From Amycolatopsis eburnea (GTDB lineage: Bacteria > Actinomycetota > Actinomycetes > Mycobacteriales > Pseudonocardiaceae): a stretch of DNA of 64,000 nucleotides. A program made the position numbers and the translations under genes. Below are positions 25,205 through 34,074 of this stretch, one piece after another (position 1 is the first letter of the stretch; every line of letters begins with the position of its first letter). Where the stretch lies: positions 1,116,001-1,180,000 of the forward strand of contig NZ_RSEC01000036.1 of assembly GCF_003937945.1 (NCBI RefSeq), in the 5' to 3' direction. The notes beneath the pieces were generated by a model, which saw only the letters and a program-made list of their open reading frames with translations, was not told the origin of the DNA and made no database searches.

Positions 25205-25372
25205 GTGAAGAAGCTGCTGGCACTCGCGGTCATCGCGGGCGGCGTCCTGTTCGTCGTGAAGCGCAACAAGGCGGCCAAGGCGGAAGCCGACCTCTGGCGT
25301 GAGGCGACCGCGCCGGTCCCCTCGAACAACGGCACCACCCCGGCCAAGCCGGCGGGCGCTTCCCACAACTGA
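25205..25372 (+). CDS. DLW-39 family small protein
   Basis: 55 aa from a GTG start; GGGGG lies 5-9 nt upstream. It reads VKKLLALAVIAGGVLFVVKR, then NKAAKAEADLWREATAPVPS and a short Pro/Asn-rich tail. The single N-terminal membrane helix plus the ADLW motif identify the DLW-39 family, a short actinobacterial protein of unknown role that normally sits next to the tRNA-Ala gene after gyrA, as here. Confidence 0.88.
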   Translation: MKKLLALAVIAGGVLFVVKRNKAAKAEADLWREATAPVPSNNGTTPAKPAGASHN

Positions 25373-25402
25373 GTTTCCGCGGGCGGCGCGCCGCCCGCGT
25401 CC

Positions 25403-25475
25403 GGGGCTGTAGCTCAATTGGTAGAGCACCGCCTTTGCAAGGCGGGGGTCAGGGGTTCGATTCCCCTCAGCTCCA
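25403..25475 (+). tRNA. alaT: tRNA-Ala (TGC)
   Basis: 73-nt cloverleaf. The acceptor GGGGCTG (25403-25409) pairs with CAGCTCC (25468-25474) and contains the G3-T70 wobble that marks alanine tRNAs; the discriminator is A. The anticodon arm is CCGCC-TTTGCAA-GGCGG. CCA is not encoded. In mycobacteria it follows tRNA-Ile directly; here the AICE and about 3 kb of chromosome lie between. Confidence 0.97.
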
Positions 25476-25480
25476 CATCC

Positions 25481-25518
25481 ACGACGAAGGCCAGGTCCGA
25501 AGACCTGGCCTTCGTCGT
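25481..25518 (+). terminator. Terminator after tRNA-Ala
   Basis: A 17-bp perfect stem (25481-25497 with 25502-25518) closed by a CGAA tetraloop, 5 nt past the tRNA. There is no T-tract, but stem strength is very high. Confidence 0.75.
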
Positions 25519-25601
25519 ACCCGAAGGTGTCGAAAACCCGAAGCCGGCTCCGTCCCCGGAGTACGAGCGGCCACGGAGGCCGCGTGACACGGGAGGCAAT
25601 C

Positions 25602-26039
25602 ATGGCGATCCACCGGCTGGACCACACGGGTTTCGTGGTCGAGGACCTCGCGGCCGCCGTCGGGTTCTTCGTCGAACTCGGCATGGAACTCGAAGGCGAG
25701 ACCACCGTCTCGGGTGACTGGGCCGACCGGCTCATCGGGCTCGACGGCGTCAAAACGGACATCGCCTTCCTGCGCACCCCGGACGGCCACAGCCGGATCG
25801 AGGTGTCGACCTTCCACTCGCCGACGTCGACCGTCCCGGCCCCGTGGGCGCCCGCGAACGTGCCCGGCATCCCGCGCATCACCTTCGTCATCGACGACCT
25901 CGACGACGTCCTCGCCCGCCTGCGCGGCCACGGCGGTGAACTCGTCGGCGAAGTGGCGCGGTACCAGGACTACTGCCGGTACGCCTACGTCCGCGGCCCC
26001 GCGGGCGTCATCGTCGGGCTCGTCGAAGAACTCAGCTGA
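25602..26039 (+). CDS. VOC family protein (glyoxalase-like)
   Basis: 145 aa, a typical single VOC module. It begins MAIHRLDHTGFVVEDLAAAV with the metal-ligand-type His, then VKTDIAFLRTPDGHSRIEVS and a second half starting PRITFVIDDLDDVLARLRGH. The ATG at 25602 is chosen because GGGAGG precedes it; the frame is open further upstream into the terminator. It lies 13 nt before a nitroreductase-type gene, so both are probably cotranscribed. Could be a lyase, dioxygenase or drug-binding protein. Confidence 0.88.
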   Translation: MAIHRLDHTGFVVEDLAAAVGFFVELGMELEGETTVSGDWADRLIGLDGVKTDIAFLRTPDGHSRIEVSTFHSPTSTVPAPWAPANVPGIPRITFVIDDLDDVLARLRGHGGELVGEVARYQDYCRYAYVRGPAGVIVGLVEELS

Positions 26040-26052
26040 AGGGAACGCTGCC

Positions 26053-26499
26053 ATGGCCGTAGCCGATGACCTCGATCGCGCCACCGACTCCGCGTGGGAT
26101 TGGGTTGCCGAGCAGACCCGCACGTACCTGGCCTCCGGAGGAAGCGAAGGGCACGAATCGAACGGGGTGCGCACGCTCATCCTCGCCACGACCGGTCGCC
26201 GGACCGGAACTCCGCGGCGCACCTGCCTGATCTACGGCACCTCGGGAGACGACTTCGTCGTCGTCGCCTCGAAGGGCGGCGCCGACGAGGATCCGGCTTG
26301 GCTCAAGAACCTGCAGGCGAACCCGAGCGTGGGCGTCCAAGCCGGTACCCGCCGGTTCACCGCCCACGCGCGGGTCGCGTCCCCGGCCGAGCGCGAGACG
26401 CTGTGGCCGATGATGGCGGGCATCTTCCCGCTGTACGACGAATACGCGCGGAAGACCGAGCGCGTGATCCCGATCGTGCTGCTCACGCCGCAGGACTGA
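26053..26499 (+). CDS. Nitroreductase/deazaflavin (F420)-dependent oxidoreductase, Ddn-like
   Basis: 148-aa split-barrel protein. Typical family features are the central LILATTGRRTGTPRRTCLIY, then FVVVASKGGADEDPAWLKNL, which contacts the F420 or FMN phosphate in relatives, and a tail YARKTERVIPIVLL. It likely uses F420H2 or binds fatty acid or quinone-like substrates. The ATG at 26053 has AAGGGAAC upstream. It ends shortly before the promoter region of the ABC exporter. Confidence 0.88.
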   Translation: MAVADDLDRATDSAWDWVAEQTRTYLASGGSEGHESNGVRTLILATTGRRTGTPRRTCLIYGTSGDDFVVVASKGGADEDPAWLKNLQANPSVGVQAGTRRFTAHARVASPAERETLWPMMAGIFPLYDEYARKTERVIPIVLLTPQD

Positions 26500-26512
26500 C
26501 GTGACAGCGCCC

Positions 26513-26542
26513 GTGTCAGGGTGAGGTCAGGTCGGTGTCAGG
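26513..26542 (+). promoter_or_regulatory. Triple 11-bp-period repeats upstream of ABC exporter
   Basis: GTGTCAGG at 26513, AGGTCAGG at 26524 and GTGTCAGG at 26535: three 8-bp direct repeats spaced exactly 11 bp apart on the + strand, 22 bp before the ABC ATPase ATG. One-turn direct repeats are the binding pattern of AfsR/SARP regulators. The same repeats precede the P450 gene (31365-31394). Confidence 0.75.
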
Positions 26543-26563
26543 CCGGCCGAACACAGTGCTCCC

Positions 26564-27499
26564 ATGACAGAAATGGCGATCACGGCTTCCGGGCTACGGA
26601 AGGCCTACCAGGACAAAGTCGTGCTCGACGGCATCGACTTGCAGGTCCCCGCGGGGACGATCTTCTCCCTCCTCGGCCCGAACGGCGCCGGGAAGACCAC
26701 GATGGTGAACGTCCTGACCACGCTGCTCAAGGCCGACGGCGGCACGGTCAGCGTCGCCGGGCACGACATCGCGGCCGAGACCAAGAAGGTGCGGGCCGCG
26801 ATCGGGGTCACCGGGCAGTTCGCGGCCGTCGACGAGCTGCTCACCGGCGAAGAGAACCTCCAGCTCATGGTCGATCTCAGCGGCGTCAAGGACGGCAAGC
26901 GCGTCGTCGCGGACCTGCTCGAGCGCTTCGAACTCACGGAGTCGGCGGGCAAGCCGGCGTCGACGTACTCCGGGGGCATGCGGCGGAAGCTCGATCTGGC
27001 GATGACGCTCGTCGGCAACCCGCGGATCATCTTCCTCGACGAGCCGACGACGGGCCTGGACCCGCGCAGCCGGCGGACGATGTGGACGATCATCCGGGGA
27101 CTCGTCGCCGACGGTGTCACGATCTTCCTCACCACGCAGTACCTCGAGGAAGCCGACCAGCTCGCCGACCGGATCGCGGTGCTCGACCAGGGGCGGTTCG
27201 TCGCGCAGGGGACCGCCGACGAGCTCAAGCGGCGGCTGCCCGGTACCCACGTCCGGCTCCGGTTCGCCACCGCCGCCGAGCTCGACGCCGCCGCGCGCGT
27301 GCTCACCGACGGCACCCGCGACGACGAAGCGCTGGTGCTTCGCGTTCCCGGTGACGGCAGCTCGAAATCGTTGCGCGCCCTGCTCGACCGGCTCGACGAA
27401 TACGCGCTGAGCGCCGAAGAGTTTTCCGTTCACACCCCCGATCTCGACGACGTCTTCCTCGCCCTCACCGGCCACGCCACGGAGGTTGTTTCCCGATGA
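26564..27499 (+). CDS. ABC exporter ATP-binding protein, DrrA-like
   Basis: 311 aa. Walker A GPNGAGKT, Q-loop VTGQFAAVDELLTG, signature YSGGMRRKLDLA and Walker B IIFLDEPTTGLDP are intact. After the ATPase core comes the DrrA-type C-terminal domain (RLPGTHVRLRFATAAELDAA, then DDVFLALTGHATE) seen in daunorubicin-type drug exporters. An ATG three codons later is also possible. It is coupled to the permease by an ATGA overlap. Likely exports a drug, lipid or secondary metabolite. Confidence 0.93.
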   Translation: MTEMAITASGLRKAYQDKVVLDGIDLQVPAGTIFSLLGPNGAGKTTMVNVLTTLLKADGGTVSVAGHDIAAETKKVRAAIGVTGQFAAVDELLTGEENLQLMVDLSGVKDGKRVVADLLERFELTESAGKPASTYSGGMRRKLDLAMTLVGNPRIIFLDEPTTGLDPRSRRTMWTIIRGLVADGVTIFLTTQYLEEADQLADRIAVLDQGRFVAQGTADELKRRLPGTHVRLRFATAAELDAAARVLTDGTRDDEALVLRVPGDGSSKSLRALLDRLDEYALSAEEFSVHTPDLDDVFLALTGHATEVVSR

Positions 27500-28239
27500 G
27501 CACCCACGCCACGGTCATGCTCCGCCGCAATTTCAAGCACATCGCCCGGAACCCGACGTCGGTCTTCAACGCCGTCCTGATGCCGATCGTGATCATGCTG
27601 ATGTTCGTCTACATGCTCGGAGACGCATTCGACGTCGGCGTCCATTACGTCGACTACGCCACGCCGGGCCTGATGCTGCTGGCCATCTGCTACGGCCTCG
27701 GTGCCACGGCGACGTCGGTGAACTCCGACATGACGAAGGGAATCATCAACCGCTTCAAGGTCATGGACGTCTCGCGTGGCGCGGTGCTCACCGGGCACGT
27801 CGTCGCGAGCGTGCTCACCAACCTGATCGCCATCGCGGCCCTCGTCGGCGTGGCTTTCCTGCTCGGGTTCAGCCCGTCGGCGAGTTTCCTCGATTGGCTC
27901 GGCGTGGTCGGCGTGATCGTGCTGCTCGGTTTCGCGGCCGGCTGGTTCACGGTCGCGCTGGGGCTGGCCGCGAAAACGCCGGAAACGGCCGGGATGGCCG
28001 CCGTCCCGCTGGTCATGCTGCCGTTCTTCAGCAGCGCGATCGTGCCCGCCGACAAAATGGGTCCCGGGCTCCGGGAATTCGCCGAATACCAGCCGTTCAC
28101 GCCGATCATCGAAACCGTGCGCGGGCTGCTGACCGGCACGCCGTCCACCGGCTACGCGATCGCCGCGGTTGCCTGGTGCGTCGGGATCGCCGTGATCGGT
28201 TACGTCTGGGCGCGCGCGAAGTTCACGAAGCGAGCGTGA
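27496..28239 (+). CDS. ABC-2 type permease, DrrB-like
   Basis: 247-aa membrane subunit partnering the preceding ATPase. It has six hydrophobic segments and the conserved ABC-2 motif block around LMLPFFSSAIVPADKMGPGL, followed by FAEYQPFTPIIETVRGLLTG, typical of DrrB. The N-terminus has the amphipathic start (RNFKHIARNPTSVFNAVLMP). Its 3' end overlaps the convergent regulator gene by 17 bp. Confidence 0.92.
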   Translation: MSTHATVMLRRNFKHIARNPTSVFNAVLMPIVIMLMFVYMLGDAFDVGVHYVDYATPGLMLLAICYGLGATATSVNSDMTKGIINRFKVMDVSRGAVLTGHVVASVLTNLIAIAALVGVAFLLGFSPSASFLDWLGVVGVIVLLGFAAGWFTVALGLAAKTPETAGMAAVPLVMLPFFSSAIVPADKMGPGLREFAEYQPFTPIIETVRGLLTGTPSTGYAIAAVAWCVGIAVIGYVWARAKFTKRA

Positions 28240-31200
28240 CGCCGGCCAGCTCGTCCCAGCTCGCCGCCGTCCCCTCCCGCGTCGCCTCGGTGAACCCCTC
28301 GTCACCGAGGCGACGCCGGGTTTCCGCTTCGATCCGGGCCACGTCCGGGTGGGAGCGGCCCGGCAGCCCGCGCAGGGCCGCGCTCGCCGCGAGCAGGCGG
28401 GCGGCCTGCGCGGGCTCTTCGCCGCGCAGTGCGAGGTCCGCGATCCCCACGATGACCTGCGCGATCATCAGCGGGTGGCCGGTCTCGGACGCCGCCGCGA
28501 ACGCCGCGGCCCGGTGTTCGCGGGACTCGCCGATGTCCGTGGCCAGGTAGCCGAGCAGGTCTTCGGTCACCGCGCGGACGGTCGGCAACCCGGCGTCGTC
28601 GCCCAGCATCGTGGTCGCCACTTCGAGCTGGTGGCGAGCCTGCTCGACGTCACCGCGCCACCGCGCCAGCTCCGCCTTCGACAGCGCCAGCTCGGCCAGC
28701 GCGTTCGGCCAGGCGACCCGTTCCGCCGCTCGCTGCGCGGCGGCCAGCGCGGTCGCGCTCGCGTCTTCGTCGCCGAGCAGCCAGTACAGCTGGGCCTGCC
28801 GCATCCGCATCCGCACGACGTCCTCGACGGCCCCGACCTCGGTGACCACCACGACGGCTTCCTCGTAGTGCGCGCACGCGGCGGCGAACTCGCCGCGCAT
28901 GGCCATCCGGTCGGCCAGCTCGGTCAGCGCGAACGACATGCCCCAGCGTTCGCCGATCGCGCGGAACTCGGCGAGCGCCGTCTCGAGGTGCTCGTCAGCC
29001 GCACGATCGCCGTGGCCGAACTGGATCCGCATCTTGCCGAGCTGCAGCCGGGCCACCGCGCGGGCCCACGGGTCCTCGTCGGCGAGCAGCGGCTCGAACG
29101 CGGTCAGCGCCGCGTCCGGCCCGTGCAGCAGGCGTTCCAGCGCGGGGGCGAACCGCAGCTCCAGGTCGCCGTCCGGGTGCCGCAGGCTGATTTCGTAGGC
29201 CTTCCGGATCCAGTCGACCGCCTGGGATTCGTCGCTCTGCTGCCCGGACGTCACGAACTGGACGACGAACGAATAGACGACGCCGCGCAGGACGTCCGGC
29301 ACCTCGCCGGGCACCGCCGTGGCCGCCAGGACCAGCTCGTTGCCCTCCGCCCGGTGCCCGCCGAGCCACCAGTACCAGGCGGCGCCGGCGGCCAGGCGCA
29401 TCGCGGCTTCGGCTTCGGCCGCCGCGAGCGCGCCGCGCATCGCCGCCGCGATGTTCTCGTGCTCGGTTTCGAGCCTGGCCAGCCAGTCCAGCTGTTCGGC
29501 GCCGCGCAGGTGCGGCTTCGCGGTCTCGGCGAGGTCGGTGAAGTACGCCAGGTGCGCGTGCCGCGCCTGCGTCGTTTCCCCCGCCTCCGCGAGCCGCTGT
29601 TCGGCGTACTCCTTGATCGTGCCGAGCATCCGGTACCGCTGCGCGCCGTCGCGCTCGCCGGCCACCACCAGCGACTTCTCGGTCAGCGCGGTCAGCAGCT
29701 CGAGGACTTCCCACTCCTCGACGGCGTCGCCGCCGCAGACCCGCTCGGCCGCTTCCAGGCTCGCCCCGCCGGCGAACACCGAGAGCCGGCGCAGCACGAC
29801 GCGCTCGGCGTCGGTCAGCAGTTCCCAGCTCCAGTCGATGACCGCGCGCAGCGTCCGGTGCCGGGGCAGCGCGGTGCGGCTGCCGCCGGTCAGCAGGCGG
29901 AAGCGGTCGTCGAGCCGGTGGGCGAGCTGGTCGAGGGACATGGTGCGCAGCCGCGCCGCGGCGAGTTCGATCGCCAGCGGCATCCCGTCGAGCGCCCGGC
30001 AGACGCGGGCCAGCGTCGGCAGCGCGGCGTCGTCGGTCGCCAGCTCCTTGCGCACCGCGCCGGCCCGGTCTCGCAGCAGCCGGACGGCCGGGGCGGCTTC
30101 GATCTCGGCGGGGTCGGCGTCCGGCGGGGGCAGGACCAGCGGCGCGAGCTGCCACAGCGCCTCGCCGGTGATGCCGAGCGGCTCCCGGCTCGTGGCGAGG
30201 ATCCGCAGCCGGCGGCACTCCCCGAGGACCCGGTGGGCGAACGCCGCCGCGGACTCGATGACGTGCTCGCAGTTGTCCAGCACCAGCAGCATCGACCGCT
30301 CGCGCAGCGCCGCGATGACCCGGTCCGTCGGTTCCGCGTCCGGTGCCTCGCCGAGCAGCGCGTCCCGCAGCTTGAGCGCGCCGAGCGTGGCTTGCGCGAC
30401 GTCGCCGTCCGCGCCGATGCCCGCCAGCTCCACCACCCAGGCGCCGTCCGGCAGGTCGGTCAGCAGCTGCCGCGCGGTTTCCGTGGCCAGCCGGGTCTTC
30501 CCGGACCCGCCCGGGCCGATCACGGTGGTCAGCCGGTGCTCGGCGATCAGCTCGCCGACCGCGGTGACGTCGGCGTCCTTGCCGACGTAGCTGGTGAGCT
30601 CGGCCCGCAGGTTGGTCTTCCGGTCCGCCTCCGGCCGCACCAGCTCGCCCCGCAGCAGCGCGACGTGCAGTGCCGAGAGCTCCGGTGAGGGGTCGACGCC
30701 GAGCGAATCGGCGAGCGCGTCCTTCGTGCGCTGGTACACGAGCAGCGCCTCGGTGTCGCGGCCGCTCGCGACGAGGGCCCGCATCAACGCGGCCACCAGC
30801 CGTTCACGCAGGGGGTTCGCGGCGACCAGATCGGTCAGCTCGGTGACGACCTGCGCGCCGTGGCCGAGGTTGAGCTCCGCGTCGAAGTACTCCTCCATGG
30901 CCGTCAGGCGCAGGGCTTCGAGACGGGTCACCGCAGCCTCGAGCGCGGCGCTTTCCGGCAGGTCGACGTCCTGCAGAGCCGGACCGCGCCACAGCTCGAG
31001 CGCTTCCCGCAGCCGGTTCGGATCGGCGGCGAGGCGTTCGAACCGCACGGCGTCGACGTCGTCGGGACCGATCAGCAGCCGGTAGCCGGTCGGCTGGCCG
31101 TCGACGGAGCCCTCGGGCAGCGCTTTCCGGAGCCGGGAAACCAGGCGTTGCAACGCGTTCGCGGCGTCGGCGGGCGGGTGCTCGCCCCAGATCCAGTCGA

Positions 31201-31339
31201 CCAGCGTGGCCTTCGGGACGACGTGCCCCGGGTCGAGCGCGAGGGCGGCCAGCAGGCCGCGCAACCGGGCACCCGGCACGTCGGACGGCACGCCGTCGTC
31301 CGCGCGGACCTCGAATGGACCCAGCATCCCGATCTGCAC
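28223..31339 (-). CDS. AfsR/SARP-like BTAD transcriptional regulator with STAND ATPase
   Basis: 1038 aa. The N-terminal OmpR-like winged helix is at ~1-90 (MQIGMLGPFEVRADDG, VSRLRKALPEG) and the bacterial transcriptional activation domain at ~95-245. An NTPase domain has Walker A GPGGSGKT (~273-280) and Walker B LLVLDNCEHV; GLPL-like MPLAIELAAARLR follows. The C-terminal third is TPR-like helical repeats. This architecture is common in large actinobacterial activators of secondary metabolism. Its gene lies between the ABC exporter and P450, both preceded by 11-bp-period repeats it could bind. It may also act on its own divergent promoter. Confidence 0.93.
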   Translation of the reverse strand: MQIGMLGPFEVRADDGVPSDVPGARLRGLLAALALDPGHVVPKATLVDWIWGEHPPADAANALQRLVSRLRKALPEGSVDGQPTGYRLLIGPDDVDAVRFERLAADPNRLREALELWRGPALQDVDLPESAALEAAVTRLEALRLTAMEEYFDAELNLGHGAQVVTELTDLVAANPLRERLVAALMRALVASGRDTEALLVYQRTKDALADSLGVDPSPELSALHVALLRGELVRPEADRKTNLRAELTSYVGKDADVTAVGELIAEHRLTTVIGPGGSGKTRLATETARQLLTDLPDGAWVVELAGIGADGDVAQATLGALKLRDALLGEAPDAEPTDRVIAALRERSMLLVLDNCEHVIESAAAFAHRVLGECRRLRILATSREPLGITGEALWQLAPLVLPPPDADPAEIEAAPAVRLLRDRAGAVRKELATDDAALPTLARVCRALDGMPLAIELAAARLRTMSLDQLAHRLDDRFRLLTGGSRTALPRHRTLRAVIDWSWELLTDAERVVLRRLSVFAGGASLEAAERVCGGDAVEEWEVLELLTALTEKSLVVAGERDGAQRYRMLGTIKEYAEQRLAEAGETTQARHAHLAYFTDLAETAKPHLRGAEQLDWLARLETEHENIAAAMRGALAAAEAEAAMRLAAGAAWYWWLGGHRAEGNELVLAATAVPGEVPDVLRGVVYSFVVQFVTSGQQSDESQAVDWIRKAYEISLRHPDGDLELRFAPALERLLHGPDAALTAFEPLLADEDPWARAVARLQLGKMRIQFGHGDRAADEHLETALAEFRAIGERWGMSFALTELADRMAMRGEFAAACAHYEEAVVVVTEVGAVEDVVRMRMRQAQLYWLLGDEDASATALAAAQRAAERVAWPNALAELALSKAELARWRGDVEQARHQLEVATTMLGDDAGLPTVRAVTEDLLGYLATDIGESREHRAAAFAAASETGHPLMIAQVIVGIADLALRGEEPAQAARLLAASAALRGLPGRSHPDVARIEAETRRRLGDEGFTEATREGTAASWDELAGVTLAS

Positions 31340-31364
31340 CAGGCAGATCTTGCCACGGGCGGCG

Positions 31365-31394
31365 GTGTCCGAGCGGTGTCAGGCCCGTGTCAGC
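31365..31394 (+). promoter_or_regulatory. Triple 11-bp-period repeats between regulator and P450
   Basis: GTGTCCGA at 31365, GTGTCAGG at 31376 and GTGTCAGC at 31387, again exactly 11 bp apart and in the orientation of the P450 gene. They lie in the 98-bp gap between the divergent BTAD regulator and P450. They match the repeats at 26513-26542. Confidence 0.75.
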
Positions 31395-31437
31395 CGGCCC
31401 GGCCACCGTGGTGGCAGCCACCACGAAAGGAAATCCG

Positions 31438-32655
31438 ATGAGCAACGTCCCGCACGGTCTGGCGATGGAACGCGACGCCGGCCCGTTCGACCCGCCGAGC
31501 GAGATCAGCCGGCTGCGCGACGCGCGCCCCGTCAGCCCGCTCGTCTTCCCCGACGGCCACGAGGGCTGGCTCGTCACCGGCTACGAAGAAGTGCGGCAGA
31601 TGATGGCCGACACCCGGTTCAGCTCGCGGCTGGACCTCGACGTCATCCACGTGCCGTACGAGACCGGCATGCCCACCCCGACCGAGCCGTCGCCGCAGCT
31701 CCCCGGCATGTTCATCGCGATGGACCCGCCGGACCACGGCCGGCTGCGCCGCAAGCTCACCGGCGCCTTCACCGTCAAGCGGATGAAGACGCTGGAGGAC
31801 CACATCGTCGAGATCGTCGAGAAGCAGCTGGACCACCTGGCGCGGCTCACCCCGCCGATCGACCTGGTGAAGGAGTTCGCGCTGCCGGTGCCGTCGCTGG
31901 TCATCTGCGAGCTGCTCGGCGTCCCGTACGCGGACCGGGACAGCTTCCAGGCGAACTCGGCGCAGTTCATGGTCCGCGACCAGCCGCTCGAGACGAAGAT
32001 GGGCGCGTACGTCGCGCTGAACACGTACTTGACGGAACTCGTCACGAACAAGCGCGCCGAGCCCGGTGACGACATCCTGTCCGACCTGGCCCGCCACGAA
32101 GACCTGACCGTCGAGGAGCTGACCGGCGCCGCGTTCCTGCTGCTGCTCGCCGGCCACGAGACGACCGCGAACATGCTGTCGCTGGGCACCTTCGCGCTCC
32201 TGGAGCACCCGGAGCAGGCCGCCGAGCTGCGCGCGAACCCGGACCTGCTGCCGGGCGCCGTCGAGGAGCTGCTGCGCTACCTGTCGGTGGCCGACATCTT
32301 CTTCCGCTACGCCACCGAAGACCTGGAGCTGGGCGGCGAAACGATCCCCAAGGGCTCGACGGTCGTGGTTTCGCTGCTGGCCGCGAACCACGACCCCCGC
32401 CGCTTCGAAAACCCGGACACCCTCGACGTCCACCGCAACGCCCGCGGCCTGCTCTCCTTCGGCCACGGCGTCCACCAGTGCCTCGGCCAGCAGCTGGCCC
32501 GCATCGAGATGCGCGCCGGCTTCGAGGCCCTGCTGCGCCGCTTCCCGACGCTGGAACTCGCCGTGCCGGCCGGGGAGGTGAAGCTGCGGACGGACATGAA
32601 CATCTACGGCGTGCACGAACTGCCGGTCACCTGGTCGGCTACTGGAGGAAACTGA
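31438..32655 (+). CDS. Cytochrome P450
   Basis: 405-aa soluble bacterial P450. The I-helix oxygen-activation motif is LLLAGHETTAN, the K-helix ExxR is ELLRYL, and the haem-binding loop is FGHGVHQCLGQQLAR with the Cys ligand. The substrate is unknown; sequence style is that of CYP105/107-like biosynthetic or xenobiotic enzymes. The ATG at 31438 has AAAGGAAA 4-11 nt upstream; the open frame extends further but through the regulator promoter. No ferredoxin gene is adjacent. Its 3' end overlaps the convergent hydrolase gene by 17 bp. Confidence 0.95.
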   Translation: MSNVPHGLAMERDAGPFDPPSEISRLRDARPVSPLVFPDGHEGWLVTGYEEVRQMMADTRFSSRLDLDVIHVPYETGMPTPTEPSPQLPGMFIAMDPPDHGRLRRKLTGAFTVKRMKTLEDHIVEIVEKQLDHLARLTPPIDLVKEFALPVPSLVICELLGVPYADRDSFQANSAQFMVRDQPLETKMGAYVALNTYLTELVTNKRAEPGDDILSDLARHEDLTVEELTGAAFLLLLAGHETTANMLSLGTFALLEHPEQAAELRANPDLLPGAVEELLRYLSVADIFFRYATEDLELGGETIPKGSTVVVSLLAANHDPRRFENPDTLDVHRNARGLLSFGHGVHQCLGQQLARIEMRAGFEALLRRFPTLELAVPAGEVKLRTDMNIYGVHELPVTWSATGGN

Positions 32656-34030
32656 GCACGGCGTCGCGGCCCGCGTGCCCGCGCTCCCGGTTCTGGATCG
32701 AGTGGGATTCGCCCGGCACGATCACCAACCGGCCGCGCGGGGCCTGGGCCGCTTCCTCCTTCGCCCACTCCAGCGGCGTCGACAGGTCTCGGTCGCCGTT
32801 GAGCAGCAGCACCGGGACGTCCGGCAGCTTCCCGGCCGGGTTCGAACCCGGGCGTTCGGCCGGCCACGGGAGGCAGCTCTGGATGAATCCCTGCTGCGTC
32901 GCGACTTCCGTGGTGTACGGCCAGGTCGCGCTCGGCGGCAACGTCCGGGCGGCCAGCGACAGCAACGGCTGCCGCAGCGACACCGGCGTCGCCGCGGAGC
33001 CCCACGGGAAGCGCTGGTCCGCGCACAGCGTCGCCGCGTGGAGGCCGGAGCTGAACCCCGCCGGGTCGTCGCCGCCGGACTTGTACGCCTCCAGCAAGCC
33101 GTCCAGGTGCGCTGAACTGCCGCCGCGGGCTTCGTGGAGGGCGCCGATGAGGTCGCCCGCCTCAGCGTTGCGGTAGGTCGGGTCGACGAACTCGTAGGTG
33201 ACGACCAGGTCGAAGATCCGCACGCCGTCGGCGGTCCCGCGGTGGCGGACCACCCACGCCAGGTCGTCGGCCGGGTCGTAGCCGCAGGCCGGGGCCACCG
33301 CGCACGCCGCGCGCAGCACCCGGGCCTCGGCCGTCAGGCCGGTCAGGTACAGCGACGCCGACGCGGTCGCGTGGTGCGGCAGCACGGAATCGAGCACGAC
33401 CTTGCTGACGTTCGCCGGGTGCGCGAGTGCGTACCGCGCCGCCGTGAAGGAGCCGTACGAGACGCCGTCGACGACCATCTTCGGCACGTCCAGCGCGCGG
33501 CGCAGCTGGTCGAAGTCCGCGACGGTCTGGTCGGTCGAGTACAGCGGGGCCGTGTCGCCGAGGATGTGCGCGCACTCGAGCACGGCCTCGCGGGACGGCG
33601 TCGCGATGTCGGAGCTGCCCATCTGCTCCTGCAGGCCCGGGCACTTCAGCGCGCCCGACGGGCCGGTGCCGCGCTGGTCGAGCATGACGAACCGGTAGTC
33701 CTTCGCGACTTCCGGCAGCCGCTGCTTCGCGATCCGCGTGATGGAGCCGACGCCGCCCTGCCCGGGACCGCCGGTCAGGAACAGCAGCACGCCCTTGGGC
33801 GCGTCGGCGTTGTCGGCGGTCGCCACGGCGAGGTCGAGCGTCCCCGGCACGCGGCCGGTGTGGTCGAGCGGCACGGTCAACGTCGAGCAGGTGAAGCCCG
33901 GCTGTCCCGGGCACGGGTGCGGATCCGTCAGCTTCGGTCGTCCCCCAGGACGCGCGTCGGCCGAGGCCACACCCCCGAGTGCGGCGGTCAGCGCCAGGAC
34001 CAGCCCGGCGGTCAGGATCTTCGAGCGCAT
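32639..34030 (-). CDS. Secreted alpha/beta-hydrolase (tripeptidyl aminopeptidase/TAP-like)
   Basis: 463 aa with a signal peptide (MRSKILTAGLVLALTAALGG, cleavage near residue 25). The alpha/beta-hydrolase core has oxyanion HGGPG-like LFLTGGPGQG, the DQRGTG motif, nucleophile Ser in GVSYGSF (~175), Asp in LNGDRDLSTPLE and His in GESHSI near the C-terminus. Typical of SlpD/E and tripeptidyl aminopeptidase proteins that trim peptides outside the cell. Monocistronic between two convergent neighbours; the start is the ATG followed by a proper signal sequence, not the longer open frame upstream. Confidence 0.9.
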   Translation of the reverse strand: MRSKILTAGLVLALTAALGGVASADARPGGRPKLTDPHPCPGQPGFTCSTLTVPLDHTGRVPGTLDLAVATADNADAPKGVLLFLTGGPGQGGVGSITRIAKQRLPEVAKDYRFVMLDQRGTGPSGALKCPGLQEQMGSSDIATPSREAVLECAHILGDTAPLYSTDQTVADFDQLRRALDVPKMVVDGVSYGSFTAARYALAHPANVSKVVLDSVLPHHATASASLYLTGLTAEARVLRAACAVAPACGYDPADDLAWVVRHRGTADGVRIFDLVVTYEFVDPTYRNAEAGDLIGALHEARGGSSAHLDGLLEAYKSGGDDPAGFSSGLHAATLCADQRFPWGSAATPVSLRQPLLSLAARTLPPSATWPYTTEVATQQGFIQSCLPWPAERPGSNPAGKLPDVPVLLLNGDRDLSTPLEWAKEEAAQAPRGRLVIVPGESHSIQNRERGHAGRDAVLSFLQ

Positions 34031-34074
34031 GGGTGCATCATGCGCACAGCCGCCCGCGTGCGGGATACCCCCGA

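Noticed and set aside
26564..32655. Antibiotic biosynthetic gene cluster
   Set aside because: An exporter, regulator and P450 are present, but no polyketide, peptide, terpene or RiPP core enzyme lies in the window, so only a small regulated unit is claimed.
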